A stretch of 5,885 nt of DNA from WHSO01 sp050485485. Its GTDB lineage: Bacteria; Pseudomonadota; Alphaproteobacteria; SMXQ01. Below the pieces are notes generated by a model. The model was not told where the DNA came from, did not search any database, and was given only the letters and a program-made list of their open reading frames with translations. The position numbers and the translations under genes are program-made. Numbering within the stretch: position 1 is the stretch's first letter; each line of letters starts with the position of its first letter. The DNA is taken from the NCBI GenBank assembly GCA_050485485.1, contig JBJHBM010000080.1, positions 1 to 5,885 of the forward strand. The letters run 5' to 3'. Positions 5,677 through 5,885 of this stretch are shown piece after piece.

Positions 5677-5885
5677 GGGCCGGGCGCTCAAGGCGCCGCG
5701 CGGGCGCGCCACGCGCCCGACCGCCGCGCGCGCGCGCGAAGGGCTGTTCAACATCCTCGCCCACGGCGGCTTCGGCACGGGCGGCGGCTCTGTGATCGAG
5801 GGCGCGCGCGTGCTGGAGGCCTTCGCCGGCACCGGCGCCTTCGCCTTCGAGGCGCTGTCGCGCGGCGCGTCCGAGGCGACGCCTG
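5651..5885 (+). CDS. rsmD: 16S rRNA (guanine-966-N2)-methyltransferase, partial (C-terminus lies beyond the right edge)
   Basis: RsmD uses S-adenosylmethionine to methylate N2 of G966 in 16S rRNA helix 31 of the small subunit. The 78 visible codons begin MRIVAGRHRGRALKAP, the typical RsmD opening. RATRPTAARAREGLFNIL follows near 19-36, corresponding to the conserved RPT..RVRE.LFN segment. The Rossmann-fold SAM motif ARVLEAFAGTGAFAFEALSRGA is near 52-73, with the usual D-x-FAGTG reading E-A-FAGTG. Family members are about 180-200 residues, so more than half is missing, including the NPPY catalytic motif. The ATG lies 26 bases inside rluB in another frame, so expression probably depends on rluB translation. 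The ribosome site is weak. Confidence 0.93.
   Translation, partial: MRIVAGRHRGRALKAPRGRATRPTAARAREGLFNILAHGGFGTGGGSVIEGARVLEAFAGTGAFAFEALSRGASEATP

Noticed and set aside
4771..5832. A 353-codon minus-strand frame opposite rluB and rsmD
   Set aside because: It covers two strongly conserved genes in antisense and has biased composition only.

Overview
The window is very GC-rich (roughly 70% by eye). It carries compact housekeeping genes whose sequences look alphaproteobacterial: the TadA tail with Cys-His-His-Arg-Pro-Glu-Val, the RluB with a Pro/Arg/Asp-rich tail, and divergent xseA/purD and tadA/rluB-rsmD arrangements. A Rhodospirillales-like organism is my best guess. This rests on recalled family patterns, not on a search.

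Layout from left to right: (1) xseA (exonuclease VII large subunit) on the minus strand, cut by the left edge. (2) A 124-bp divergent intergenic region with a candidate xseA promoter and, just before purD, three 12-bp tandem repeats that each carry an ATG and two of which match the Shine-Dalgarno core. (3) purD (GAR synthetase) on the plus strand. (4) A short convergent junction. (5) Two minus-strand membrane genes of the YeeE/YedE sulfur-transport superfamily, each with one conserved-motif cysteine, lying directly downstream of tadA (tRNA adenosine deaminase) and possibly co-transcribed with it. (6) A 62-bp divergent region. (7) A plus-strand run of a class I glutamine amidotransferase (peptidase C26/PuuD-like), rluB (23S rRNA pseudouridine synthase) and the 5' part of rsmD (16S rRNA m2G966 methyltransferase). 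Genes in this run are 1 bp apart or overlap, so they probably form one operon.

Functionally the window mixes DNA repair (xseA), purine synthesis (purD), sulfur-compound uptake (the YeeE pair), translation-apparatus modification (tadA, rluB, rsmD) and amide/gamma-glutamyl metabolism (C26). All are known families. I see no mobile element, CRISPR array, RNA gene or clear new defence or biosynthetic system. The points most worth a second look are the repeated leader and overlapping upstream ORF at purD, the amidotransferase coupled to rRNA-modification genes behind a possibly leaderless promoter, and the sulfur-transporter pair attached to tadA. The long open frames opposite xseA and purD are GC-driven shadows.
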